Of a stretch of DNA of 64,000 nt, positions 44,920 to 54,590 are shown one piece after another. The DNA lies in assembly GCF_038396755.1 (NCBI RefSeq), contig NZ_CP149822.1, positions 3,224,001 to 3,288,000 of the forward strand, in the 5' to 3' direction. A program made the translations under genes and the position numbers. The DNA is from Chitinophaga pollutisoli (lineage in GTDB: Bacteria; Bacteroidota; Bacteroidia; Chitinophagales; Chitinophagaceae). How positions within the stretch are numbered: the stretch's first letter is position 1; each line of letters starts with the position of its first letter. The notes under the pieces were generated by a model. It ran no database searches, had not been told where the DNA came from, and saw nothing but the letters and a program-made list of their open reading frames with translations.

Positions 44920-46305
44920 TTACTTTTTCCCCATTGTCAGCTGCAGGCTAAGGCCGGCAGAATACAACTTCACTTTTCCTTCTCCCACGCCGCCGGCCGG
45001 GATTTTCAGATAGGGGTGCAAGCCCCAGTTCAGTCGTCCTTTCGTGTTTTTTTCCCAGCCCGCGCTGATATTGATCACAGAAAACCAGTGTTGGTTCTGG
45101 TTGCTGAAAACGCGGGTGCGTTTATAATTGTTGGGATAATAGTAGTCGTATTTTTCGCGGAGCATGAAATAAGTGGAAGCGCCAACGCTCACGTTCCATC
45201 GGCCGGAGGGATTTTCAGCAAATACATAATGCACTTGCAGCGGCACATCGATCACATCGCAATCGGCATCGATATCCACATAATTTCCGGGGTAGGGAGA
45301 ATTATATTCTTTTGGAGACGCCTGGTACAACTTTTTTGTGTAGGCGGCCCCGGTACTCAGGTACCATTTGTTATTCACATGGTACCTTATCAGGAGGCCT
45401 CCGGTAAATCCGGCACGTAAACCTGTGAGCGATCCGGTGGCATTTACATCCGGACCGAGGTGGATGCCACCATCGAAACCCTTTCTCCGCGGGGCTTTCC
45501 AGGTTTCATTGGAAAATTCCTTCACCGTATTTGTGTCTGGTACGGCCGGGTTGGCCGAGTTGTTCACAGGGGTGGGCGCGCTGGTGTTTGGAGCATGATT
45601 TTTATCGGACGTGGCCGGCGGAAGGGAGGGGTTATCCACACTTGCCGGAACATGTAAAGCATTTTTATCTTTTTGGGAAGATAAGGGAGCTGTTGAGACA
45701 GTTTTATCCACATCTTTTCTCCTTTCATCCTCCAACTTCGATTTTTGGAAAGTTAAAACGGAAGGAGCGATAGGTTTGTCCACACCTGTTTTAATCGTTT
45801 CGTTCGTAGTCGTTTTATGAAAAGAAAGAATGGAGGCGTTAGCCTGTTCGTTCACATCTTTATTCCTTTCAGAATTTGCCGGCGATTTATTCACCGCATC
45901 CGATTCTTTAAAAATCGGTATTATCGCTTTGCGGGAAGATTTTTCTGTGTTGTTGCTTTCCGAGATTGTCGCACCATCCGGTTTATCCACATTCAATTTG
46001 TTGTCCTCTTCAGGTATTGCATTTTTATCAGGAGATCCATTTTCCACATCATTTTCCGGTACGGTGGTACTGGCGGAATTTTCCGTTTTGGGGGAAGATG
46101 AAAAATTATAGCTGGCAGGGCGTGTGAACCACCACCAACCGCCGAGCCCGAGGATAATGGCGAGGCCGCCGAACCACCACCACATCGGGCGCCGGTTGCG
46201 GGGTTGGTCCAGCAGTTTTTCCATCCGGTCCCAGGCCTGGGGCTCGAACGGAACTTCTGCATCCTGCAGCTTCTTTCGGATATTATGTTCAAACTGTTCG
46301 CTCAT
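44920..46305 (-). CDS. Anti-sigma factor fused to an outer-membrane-type beta-barrel
   Basis: 461 residues. N-terminal cytoplasmic segment (MSEQFEHNIRKKLQDAEVPFEPQAWDRMEKLL), one membrane helix (WWWFGGLAIILGLGGWWWF, ~43-61), a long Ser/Asp/Lys-rich linker (~65-270) with about four degenerate ~25-residue repeats, then a beta-rich domain from ~275 (FDGGIHLGPDVNA, LRAGFTGGLLIRYHV, YLSTGAAYTKKLY) like the PorT/OMP_b-brl family. The 4-bp overlap with the ECF sigma gene shows it is its partner. It would bind sigma inside while the barrel contacts the outer membrane; this last step is inference. Confidence 0.82.
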   Translation of the reverse strand: MSEQFEHNIRKKLQDAEVPFEPQAWDRMEKLLDQPRNRRPMWWWFGGLAIILGLGGWWWFTRPASYNFSSSPKTENSASTTVPENDVENGSPDKNAIPEEDNKLNVDKPDGATISESNNTEKSSRKAIIPIFKESDAVNKSPANSERNKDVNEQANASILSFHKTTTNETIKTGVDKPIAPSVLTFQKSKLEDERRKDVDKTVSTAPLSSQKDKNALHVPASVDNPSLPPATSDKNHAPNTSAPTPVNNSANPAVPDTNTVKEFSNETWKAPRRKGFDGGIHLGPDVNATGSLTGLRAGFTGGLLIRYHVNNKWYLSTGAAYTKKLYQASPKEYNSPYPGNYVDIDADCDVIDVPLQVHYVFAENPSGRWNVSVGASTYFMLREKYDYYYPNNYKRTRVFSNQNQHWFSVINISAGWEKNTKGRLNWGLHPYLKIPAGGVGEGKVKLYSAGLSLQLTMGKK

Positions 46306-46880
46306 GACGGTTGGGTGGCGCCGATCGGGCCGGAGCCGGAAATATTCATGGATGTTAACGCATCGATTTTTTCTTTGAGAATCCTTTTCGCCTTAAACAA
46401 ATTGGATTTTGAAGTGCCCTCCGAAATGCCAAGCATCTTAGCAATCTCCTGGTGTTGGAATCCTTCAACAACATATAAATTGAAAACAGTCCGGTAAGCA
46501 GGAGGGAGCACCTGGACCAACCCGAGAATTTCCTCATACGTCAATTTGCTGATCGCATGTTCGTCGGGCATACCGAGATCATAGACTTGTGTGATGTCTT
46601 CGGTAAAATGAATTTTCTTCCGGCTGCGCAAATGGTCGATGGAAGTATTCGCCATGACTTTGCTCAACCAGCTTTTGAAAGGTCGGGACGAATCGTAAGA
46701 ATCGATGTGGTGAAAAATTTTCAAGAACCCGTCGTTTAAAATTTCAATCGCCTCATCTTTGTTATTCGCATATCGCAAACAGATTGCCATGGCATATCCG
46801 AAGAATTGCCGGTAAAGTGCTTCCTGACTGGAGCGGTCCCACTTTTTACAGCCCGCTATAATTGCTGATATGTCTTGCAC
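46302..46880 (-). CDS. ECF RNA polymerase sigma factor
   Basis: 192 residues. Sigma region 2: ALYRQFFGYAMAICLRYANNKDEAIEILNDGFLKIF, with SYDSSRPFKSWLSKVMANTSIDHLR. Region 4: YEEILGLVQVLPPAYRTVFNLYVVEGFQHQEIAKMLGISEGTSKSNLFKAKRIL. Non-essential-type Bacteroidota ECF. Overlaps the anti-sigma gene by 4 bp. Target regulon not visible. Confidence 0.93.
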   Translation of the reverse strand: MQDISAIIAGCKKWDRSSQEALYRQFFGYAMAICLRYANNKDEAIEILNDGFLKIFHHIDSYDSSRPFKSWLSKVMANTSIDHLRSRKKIHFTEDITQVYDLGMPDEHAISKLTYEEILGLVQVLPPAYRTVFNLYVVEGFQHQEIAKMLGISEGTSKSNLFKAKRILKEKIDALTSMNISGSGPIGATQPS

Positions 46881-47206
46881 TAGATTTTTAATTCGGGTTT
46901 CCCGAAACCGCGGGAAGACGGAATGGTTAAAATTTTTTTTCGGGCGTTTTCTACCTTATGTACGGTTTTCGTGAAACAAGGGTTGCCTTCATGCAAAAAA
47001 TCCTCATTTCTTTTACCAGTTGATCTTCTAAAATAACCCTTTCAAATTTAAGCCACTTTTCCGCCCGAAATTTAAACGATAATGGTTTTTGATATATATA
47101 CCTGAAGCACATCGAGATCATCGAAATTTGAGGATTTTTTTATTTAGTTGAAAATCAATCATTTATGAATTTTCGATGGTAAAGTGACATATTCCATGTG
47201 AAACAT
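46881..47206. other. Non-coding stretch upstream of the sigma gene, between it and mnmG's terminator
   Basis: About 325 bp, AT-rich, with no protein-like frame. It should contain the sigma gene promoter (reading left). Near its right end TATTCCATGTGAAACA (47190-47205) matches the parS palindrome at 13 of 16 positions. Confidence 0.55.
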
Positions 47207-47234
47207 AAAAAAAGCGCTCTTTTCGGAGCGCCTT
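47207..47234 (-). terminator. Rho-independent terminator for mnmG
   Basis: GCGCTC (47214-47219) / GAGCGC (47226-47231), with seven A on its left providing the minus-strand U tract. 28 bp downstream of the mnmG stop codon. Confidence 0.85.
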
Positions 47235-47261
47235 TCTATTTTGTATTTGATGATTTTTTTA

Positions 47262-49130
47262 TCATCGGCCCATGTAGACCATGAGGATTTGCACATCGCT
47301 CGGATTCACTCCGCTAATCCGGCTGGCCTGGCCAAGTGTTCTCGGTTTGATGCGTGTAAATTTCTGGCGCGCTTCGTTCGACAACGAAACGAGTTTCGAA
47401 TAATCGAATGCTTCAGGGATCATCAAATCTTCGAGTTGGCTCATGCGTTGCACGAGTTCATTTTCCTTCTCGATATACACATCATACTTTACCTGGATTT
47501 CCACTTGCTCCAACACTTCTCTTGAATAATTTTCCAGTGCTTTAGCGACTTTAGGTAAGTTTTCGCACATCGAGAAAATGTCGATGCCGGGGCGGAGGAG
47601 GACCTGGTGCGCGCGTTGTTTTTGTGTAAGCGATGCGGAGTTATTGGCTTGCAACCAGGAGTTAGCCTCCTCTGGTTCGAGTGGTAACTCTTTCAAAATC
47701 GCTTTTATTTTTTCTACCCCTTCCAATTTTTCGCGGGTGCGGGTCATGCGCTCGTCGCTCGCGAGGCCAAGCGCATGGCTGCGTTCGGTCAAACGGAGGT
47801 CGGCGTTATCCTGGCGGAGGAGCGTTCTGAACTCCGCGCGCGAGGTGAACATGCGGTAAGGTTCGTCAGTTCCTTTGTTGATAAGGTCGTCGATCAGCAC
47901 CCCAATATAAGCTTCGCTGCGTTTCAAAACGAGCGGCGCCTGCGCCCGGACTTTCAAATGTGCGTTGATTCCGGCCATCAAACCCTGGCAAGCAGCTTCT
48001 TCGTAACCGGTAGTTCCGTTGATCTGACCGGCAAAAAACAGGTTAGACACTTGCTTCGTCTCCAGTGAAAATTGCAATTGTGTTGGTGGGAAGTAATCAT
48101 ATTCGATCGCATATCCCGGGCGGAACATGCGTACATTTTCGAAACCCGGCACGAGGCGAAGCGCTTTAAGCTGGACGTCTTCGGGGAGGGAGGTTGAAAA
48201 TCCGTTCACATAAATTTCCACGGTATTGAAACCTTCTGGTTCCACGAAGAGCTGATGTCTTTCGCGTTCCGCGAAGCGGTTGATTTTATCTTCGATCGAA
48301 GGGCAATATCTCGGTCCGGTTCCCTGTATTCTTCCCTGGAACATAGGCGACCGGTCGAATCCGGTTTTCAGAATGTCGTGTACTTGTTCGGAGGTGTAGG
48401 TGATCCAGCAGGAGCGTTGTTGTTCCGGGCGGATTTTTTCTACATCCATATAGCTAAAACCAACGATTTCATCGTCGCCTTTTTGTTCTTCCATTTTGGA
48501 ATAATCGAGGGAGCGGCCATCGATACGGGGAGGTGTTCCTGTTTTGAGACGGTCGCTTTCGAAGCCGAGGGAAACGAGTTGTTCAGTGATTCCGGTTGCC
48601 GCTTTTTCTGCAACGCGGCCGCCGCCGAACTGTTTATCTCCGATGTGAATGACGCCGTTGAGGAAAGTGCCGTTTGTGAGTACAACAGCCCTGGCAGAAA
48701 TTTCATGTCCGAGACCGGTGATCACGCCCCGGCAAACGCCATTTTTGATGATGAGCCCTTTCACCATATCCTGGTAGAAGTCTACGTTCGGTGTATTCTC
48801 CAGAGCTTCGCGCCATTTGGCGGCGAAAAGCATGCGGTCGTTTTGGGTGCGGGGGCTCCACATAGCAGGCCCCTTACTACGATTCAGCATGCGGAACTGG
48901 ATCATGGATTGGTCGGTCACGATGCCGGAGTACCCTCCAAGGGCATCAATCTCACGAACGATCTGGCCTTTTGCGATACCACCCATGGCGGGATTGCAAC
49001 TCATTTGGGCAATCGTCTGCATGTTCATGGTAACGAGGAGTACCCGGGAGCCCATGTTGGCGGCGGCAGCAGCGGCTTCACAGCCGGCATGTCCGGCGCC
49101 TACTACAATAACATCGTAAACTGGGAACAT
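47262..49130 (-). CDS. mnmG: tRNA uridine-5-carboxymethylaminomethyl modification enzyme MnmG
   Basis: 622 residues, full length. FAD-binding start YDVIVVGAGHAGCEAAAAAANMG, MSCNPAMGGIAKGQIVREIDALGG, LKTGTPPRIDGRSLDYS, FFAGQINGTTGYEEAACQGLMAGINA and the C-terminal helical domain with ALENYSREVLEQVEIQVKY. With MnmE, it installs the cmnm5 group at tRNA wobble U34. mnmG (gidA) is often near bacterial replication origins, which fits parS and oriC nearby. TAACTTTG on the minus strand at 49150-49157 is its probable -7 element. Confidence 0.96.
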   Translation of the reverse strand: MFPVYDVIVVGAGHAGCEAAAAAANMGSRVLLVTMNMQTIAQMSCNPAMGGIAKGQIVREIDALGGYSGIVTDQSMIQFRMLNRSKGPAMWSPRTQNDRMLFAAKWREALENTPNVDFYQDMVKGLIIKNGVCRGVITGLGHEISARAVVLTNGTFLNGVIHIGDKQFGGGRVAEKAATGITEQLVSLGFESDRLKTGTPPRIDGRSLDYSKMEEQKGDDEIVGFSYMDVEKIRPEQQRSCWITYTSEQVHDILKTGFDRSPMFQGRIQGTGPRYCPSIEDKINRFAERERHQLFVEPEGFNTVEIYVNGFSTSLPEDVQLKALRLVPGFENVRMFRPGYAIEYDYFPPTQLQFSLETKQVSNLFFAGQINGTTGYEEAACQGLMAGINAHLKVRAQAPLVLKRSEAYIGVLIDDLINKGTDEPYRMFTSRAEFRTLLRQDNADLRLTERSHALGLASDERMTRTREKLEGVEKIKAILKELPLEPEEANSWLQANNSASLTQKQRAHQVLLRPGIDIFSMCENLPKVAKALENYSREVLEQVEIQVKYDVYIEKENELVQRMSQLEDLMIPEAFDYSKLVSLSNEARQKFTRIKPRTLGQASRISGVNPSDVQILMVYMGR

Positions 49131-49997
49131 TATTTGAATTTTGAAAGTGCAAAGTTAAGTCAAAAGATTGATGGGCAGGGGATAAGTTGGGAATTCAGAT
49201 GCCAGCATTTCACAAGCGTTGTATTTTAAGGAAGAATATGCTGTCACTTCCTAAACAAACGATATTTGATCCCTGAAGGGGAATATTTGAATAGAAGGAA
49301 CAAGTCTATATTAGGAATATTTTCTGCTGAAAAGGAGAAGGATACCAGGATTCAAATAGGAGGAAGGTGAGAAAAATGCATTTCATATAGGCGAGAGCGA
49401 CCCATGAATAGATCCGATTTACCCTTAAAACTGCAAAGAACCCGAAGCCGGACTTCTCCCCGCGCTATTAAAACCGCTTAGAACGAGACGCAAGCGCCTA
49501 AGATAGATGAATTGCAACGTTATCCCATAGCAACCCGTTAAACAAATACCTTTATTTATCGAAGTTTATCAACACTTACATACTTCGTTGTTAGTTTCCC
49601 TAAGCTTCCCCACTCTTAAAACTGAAATCCAAAAAGGAACCTGGTCCATTCATTGTTTCCTTATGAATGCCCCCTTATCTTATATGACATCCCTCGTCGA
49701 CACCTGAAAAACATTCATGTGTAATACCCACGGTAGGTGATACAGCAAACTATTTTAACAAATCACACTTAATTTGAAGGAAACCGGCAATATCAACAGG
49801 ATTAAATAAGGCAAGCATTGGGGCAAACTCACTGTAAGCAATTGGAATCATCTAAATCTACCCATATCCTATAAAATATATCTTAGTAAACGCCTAATTC
49901 GCTCACACTACTAACCAATAAACAATTATATCAGAACAATTAGAGCTAAAAAGACTGTAAATATGAGTAAGCGCTAAATATTCATTTACTATAGTAA

Positions 49998-50013
49998 TGT
50001 TCCACGTGGAACA
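49998..50013. promoter_or_regulatory. parS centromere site 1
   Basis: TGTTCCACGTGGAACA, a perfect 16-bp palindrome matching the chromosomal ParB-binding site (consensus TGTTNCACGTGNAACA). One of four in 2.3 kb. Confidence 0.9.
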
Positions 50014-50180
50014 ATTGTCCCTCTGAATGATCAATAAATTCACCAGTAGCTATAACACACAACATAAATACTATTAGAAACAACTGCAAATTGGTCTATT
50101 TTCTACTATATAAACTCTTATCTCAGTTCAAATGACTGGCAAGGACCACCGATTATACGGAATCCACTCCTATCCCACAT

Positions 50181-50196
50181 TGCTCCACGTAGAACG
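50181..50196. promoter_or_regulatory. Degenerate parS-like site
   Basis: TGCTCCACGTAGAACG differs from the perfect palindrome at three positions, and lies 183 bp from parS site 1. Possible weak ParB site or a decayed copy. Confidence 0.5.
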
Positions 50197-50678
50197 CTAC
50201 ATCTTAATACCTAAAGTATCCCGCAGCCATTATCATTAACAGCATTGGGTGTCTCATCTGCAAATACAGACGATAAACGTCATAAGCCAGTACTATCTAT
50301 CTGATTCCCTCCCAAGGGGTCTATCTACTCTAAATTTGGCACCCCTGACTATATACTAATACGACATTATTTCAAATTACCTGATTCAAAGTTGTGTTGA
50401 AAACCGAAAAACTTAGGCTGGACTTTATCCCTAGGGTACATCTATGGAAAGGTTAGACTCAAATGTTCTATGCCCAGCGGGAATCCGGCCGTCACATGCC
50501 ACAACAAACACATGTTAACGTCCACTTGTTGCTACCTATATAATCATGAACCATATATACCCGCGATCTCGTAGCATTGGCTTAACATGTATAATCTCAC
50601 CCCAAATTAACCTATAAGCCTAGTGTAGACAGCTCATAAACGCCTCCAACCTTGCAAATCCATGATCCTAATCTATGA

Positions 50679-50694
50679 TGTTCCACGTGGAACA
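50679..50694. promoter_or_regulatory. parS centromere site 2
   Basis: TGTTCCACGTGGAACA, identical to site 1, 681 bp further right. Confidence 0.9.
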
Positions 50695-51028
50695 TCTCAT
50701 ATTAATGTAAAGCAGGGCATTATTCACTATAAAACTGTTTTTACACCCGATATATCCCAGAGTTCCTCGACATAGAAGAAGTCATAAGGCAATCCTACTC
50801 CAATGTGATGAATTCCATACTTGAAGGAAGTATTGTCAACTGATAACATACACATGCATCCGTGTCGAACGTCTGTTCATTACTCCAGAGCAACAATAAT
50901 CTCATAATGAAAACAACAAACCAAAATTCCATTATTACATACTACAAGAAAAGCCAAAACTACCATTCAATATTCTAAGGACCATCACCATTCCCCTAAA
51001 AACCCTGGTAAAATCTGCCAACTGCCAT

Positions 51029-51044
51029 TGTTCCACGTGGAACA
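51029..51044. promoter_or_regulatory. parS centromere site 3
   Basis: TGTTCCACGTGGAACA, identical to sites 1 and 2, 350 bp beyond site 2. Confidence 0.9.
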
Positions 51045-52253
51045 TCCTTTTCTAAAGAAATCCTAGCTTTAATTACTCCTAATAACCGCTTATCCATAGA
51101 AACTAAACATTTAAACCTATGCCCCGTCCGAAGGCTTACCTCATATAATCACCGGAAAAGTGAAATGCCAATAGCCCATAAAGCAAGCATAAGGAGAGTT
51201 CGTATCTTTAAGACAGCTGTAACTGTACCGTTTCCCTCAGATTTATAAGAAAAGAAGTAGGGAAATAGACCAAATTCAGGTGCTTTGACGCCAGGAAGGG
51301 TAAGCAAAGTATGGAAGTACTAATTGAAAGCAAAAAAGCGCGATTTTATACTGCCCTTTACCAAGTAGGTGAGCTCAGTCCTATGTTGCCAATCAATAAA
51401 TCACGTCATTTCCAAATCCGTATCAGGAGGTGCTTAACTCAAAAAACAATACCCTGACTGATATTCAAAAGAACCGAAAAGTTGCCCAATAACCCACTTA
51501 TTAAGGGAATTTGATCCGAATGTGACCTGATAGCCCATCTTAACACCATAACATCTGTACAAATTGCGCAAAATACCTTGGGTTTGAAGCAAGAAGAATA
51601 TGTAACATCCATCGCAAACAACTAGAAAATAAACAACAGAGGAAATCCCGAGAAGGCCATGCTCAGCCTGGTATTAGATGGCAACTTAACATCACCCTTA
51701 GTAAAATGCCAACGTCTCCAGAGTATTCCATCCCTATACCTTTGATTCTGCCTAGGCTTTAACAAACATAACATCTCTGCCATCCAAACTCTGATGGCCA
51801 ATAATATGTCACGCCAATAATACGTTTCGGCTTCTGGCTTCCAACATACCCAATTAACAAACCTCTTGGCTTGTTTGAACCATAATTCATATGGATACTA
51901 CTGCATGATAAAAAAGTATAGGAAAGCATCCAGGCATGAAAGCTAAATTCGCACCCGGCAAATCTAAACCAAGTGACTTGCGTAGCTGAAATCCAAGAGG
52001 GATGCAAGACAACATATCTGACCAGGAAAGCCATTCGCAAATGTAAATCAGTGTGTTCCTGAAGAAGCGATGAAGTGATAAGGAAATCGGGTCATGCACC
52101 GTGAATTGCCTTAGAAAGCCAACATACTAGCCGCGGTGAAATCCATTTCAAATCCCAGGACACATAATAACCAAATACCTGCATCACCAAGGTTTAAAGA
52201 TGAGTAGATAGAAGGCGAATATAAGTATACAGCTATAGCGGGGAATACATATA

Positions 52254-52280
52254 AAAAAAGCTCCCAGTCCCGGGAGCTTC
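52254..52280 (-). terminator. Rho-independent terminator for ybeY
   Basis: AAGCTCCC / GGGAGCTT stem around AGTCCC, with a run of seven A on the left to give a minus-strand U tract. Sits 40 bp downstream of the ybeY stop. Confidence 0.88.
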
Positions 52281-52293
52281 AATCTTTATAATA

Positions 52294-52309
52294 TGTTCCA
52301 CGTGGAACG
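52294..52309. promoter_or_regulatory. parS centromere site 4
   Basis: TGTTCCACGTGGAACG, 15 of 16 positions of the palindrome, between the ybeY stop codon and its terminator. Confidence 0.85.
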
Positions 52310-52319
52310 TAAGTCAAAT

Positions 52320-52745
52320 TTAATGTCCGAAATACAGACGAAGGTTCTCATCCTCCTTTTCACGCATGAGGATCTCTTCCTGCTTTGACTTGTCCCTATA
52401 CCCACATAAATGTAAAGCACCGTGGAAAATTACGCGGTGCAGCTCATATTCTTCCGTTACGCCAAATTCCCTTGCATTCTCCAGCACCCGATCAATACTG
52501 ATGTAAATCTCACCCTCCGTAATATCCGGATTCTCCGAAAGTTCAAAAGTAACGATATCCGTGTATGTATCATGCTGGAGGAATTCCTGGTTGATCTTTA
52601 ACAGATACTCATCCGAACAAAAAACATAATGAAGTCCCTTCAATCTCCGATCCTCCCGTTTGAACAAATCCTTTAAAAATGCCTTCAGCTTTGTACGCTC
52701 CTTCAGCCGGATCTTTACCTCGTGTGCTATAAAATTGATTGCCAT
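52320..52745 (-). CDS. ybeY: Endoribonuclease YbeY (16S rRNA maturation)
   Basis: 141 residues. The zinc site HGALHLCGYRDKSKQEE near 110-126 gives two of the three His ligands; the third is replaced by Asp (GYRD), which is normal in Bacteroidota YbeY where GYDH is found elsewhere. Also TYTDIVTFELSE and GEIYISIDRV. Involved in 16S 3' end maturation and ribosome quality control. Its transcript contains parS site 4 in the 3' untranslated region. Confidence 0.92.
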   Translation of the reverse strand: MAINFIAHEVKIRLKERTKLKAFLKDLFKREDRRLKGLHYVFCSDEYLLKINQEFLQHDTYTDIVTFELSENPDITEGEIYISIDRVLENAREFGVTEEYELHRVIFHGALHLCGYRDKSKQEEILMREKEDENLRLYFGH

Positions 52746-52876
52746 TGTGTAAAATTATGGTGAAAAAGCGTTTCATGATCCCCCTTTTTTGCATTATGAC
52801 CGTGGAGCGGTACCTTTGCCACGTAATAGCTGGGACGATAGTCACAGATTGGTTTTAACTCGCTCAACAAATAGTT

Positions 52877-53107
52877 ATGATTAAACTTTCTTCCCTCACA
52901 CTTGGCAAAAGCGCGGTCATCCGGGAATTTGAAAAAAGCGATCTCCATATAAAACTCATGGAAATGGGATGTGTTCCGGGGGAAACAGTTAAGATTGAGA
53001 AAATCGCTCCGCTGGGTGATCCGATTTGCATCATCGTAGCCGGATACAATTTATCTCTCCGCAAAACCGAAGCCGATCATATCTGGGTAGAAGAAGTTGC
53101 TGTCTAA
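52877..53107 (+). CDS. feoA: FeoA domain protein
   Basis: 76 residues, an SH3-like FeoA: KLSSLTLGKSAVIREFEKSDLHIKLMEMGCVPGETVKIEKIAPLGDP and IIVAGYNLSLRKTEADHIWV. Short FeoA proteins assist FeoB in ferrous iron uptake. The only feoB in the window is at 20738-22861, without an adjacent feoA; whether these two work together is unknown. Divergent from ybeY (131-bp gap). Confidence 0.88.
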   Translation: MIKLSSLTLGKSAVIREFEKSDLHIKLMEMGCVPGETVKIEKIAPLGDPICIIVAGYNLSLRKTEADHIWVEEVAV

Positions 53108-53342
53108 CCAGCATAACCCAATTTCTACTTTCCAGCCGTCTCCATCGAGATGGCTTTTTTATTGACTGGGGCAGGAGGTGAACTATCTCCCAGCAATCCC
53201 ACAATGCGTACATATACTATTACACAGGACGATTACAGAATCCATCTTCCTCCATCAATCTCGCTGAAATACAATTTAACTATGCTGATGAAAAAAACGG
53301 TATTCACAATCGACGAAGCAAAAACCGGTATTCCTTCACTTA

Positions 53343-54590
53343 CAGACATATCTTCCCCTGTCCGAGATAATCCTCAGAAAAAAATCGCCCGCATGATCTT
53401 TCGCGGAGAAAATCATTACCTGAAAACCGGCTGTATGGAATCCGGATATTCCCGATAAGACATCACTTCTCCATCCTGAAAATCATTCAGAAAAAATCTG
53501 TCGTCTAAAAAATTTACAGCGGGAAACATCACAAGTAACGACCGCCTGGATCATGCAACTATCACAGCATAAAAACAGGCATCACATCGTACAAGACATA
53601 ACTTTCCCAGTCCGAAAATCATTCAGAAAAAAAGTCCTGATCCAATACTCCTTCGGCGGAAAAAATCTTCCGATCATTATAAAACGCCGCACGAATCTAT
53701 CACTTCATCCGACACTCCCAATACGTCGTGTAAAGACATAACTTCTCCAACCCGAAAAAATTTTTAGAAAAAGACACGCCATAAAACAAGATTCCCTCAG
53801 CGGAAAAGCCCATCTATTAACAAGCGCCAGCACGCATCTATCACTACGTGTAACGCCATGTAAAGAAATCAGGCACTACATCTCCATCCCGAAAAAATCC
53901 TCTCACAACTTGTTCATCCAACATCCCGGCAGGATCACCAATAACCTGAAGCAGATTCCTGGTATCATATCTATCACTATAGACACCAATCATTCTTCAC
54001 TACAAGACATAGCCTACCAAGTCCGAAAAAAATGTTCAGAAAAACAAAACAACAAACGATTATTCAGTTGCTGTGCACCTTAAAAAATCATCCCAGTCAA
54101 ATTGCATCTATCACTGCAGTAACCGGGTTTCAATTCCAAAAGCCTTCACTTCCAAACCGAATAATCTCCCATAAAAATTCTTCCAAAATCTCCAGGTGAA
54201 AAAGCCGTAGGAAATAATCCTGGAAAATGTATCTATCACTACTTAGTCCATATACATTTCCTACAAAACATACCTTCTCCACTCCGAAAAAACTTTCAGA
54301 AAAACTGCATCCGAAAAGATCTCCGGCGAAGAATACTCCGGCAAATTATCCGGTGCAGCATCTATCACTACAAGCACCTTCATCTATCTACCTGACAAGA
54401 CATACCTTCTTCACCCCGAAAAAAAATTTCAGAAAAACCTACTTCCCTAAAAGACATCCGGCGGAAAAATCCCCGGGTCAACAAATCCGAATACCCGCAT
54501 CTATCACTGCAGGAATCCATTTTCCACCGACCCGACAAGGCACAACTTCTCCATCCCGAAAAATCTTTCAGAAAAAATTCCATCTCCGGA
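53343..54590. repeat. Degenerate tandem repeat array, ~134-bp unit, about ten copies
   Basis: Two motifs recur in fixed order. Motif A, GCATCTATCACTRC, has clear copies beginning near 53557 (weak), 53695, 53836, 53969, 54106, 54231, 54360 and 54499. Motif B, close to AAGACATAACTTCTCCA followed by CCCGAAAAAA and TTTCAGAAAAA, begins near 53343, 53457, 53593, 53732, 53870, 54004, 54140, 54268, 54399 and 54538. Steps run 114-141 bp, mean ~134. Several units also carry CCGGCGGAAAA-like sequence. The step is not a multiple of three and frames are not kept, so it is not a repeat protein. No dyad or spacer pattern typical of CRISPR. Confidence 0.85.

Larger units (their letters stand above)
49158..52253. 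other. Three-kilobase AT-rich gene desert carrying parS sites
   Basis: No frame over about 90 codons and no recognisable domain, RNA or repeat across ~3.1 kb; the few short minus-strand frames between 51439 and 52099 look random. The base composition is much more AT-rich than the flanking genes. It holds three perfect parS palindromes plus one degenerate site. I found no trace of degenerate genes or transposon ends. It separates mnmG from ybeY. Confidence 0.7.

Noticed and set aside
49998..50013. Restriction or E-box-like CACGTG palindrome
   Set aside because: The full 16-bp palindrome, not just CACGTG, is repeated identically three times near oriC, which fits parS better.
51439..52099. Short minus-strand frames (60-93 codons) in the gene desert
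   Set aside because: Overlapping one another in different frames, no start context or family resemblance; expected by chance in 3 kb.
53150..53458. Possible 102-residue protein after feoA
   Set aside because: The last third is repeat-array sequence, composition is not protein-like, and other units of the array do not keep the frame.
53343..54590. CRISPR array
   Set aside because: Unit length and step vary, no identical short repeats with unique spacers, and no cas genes.
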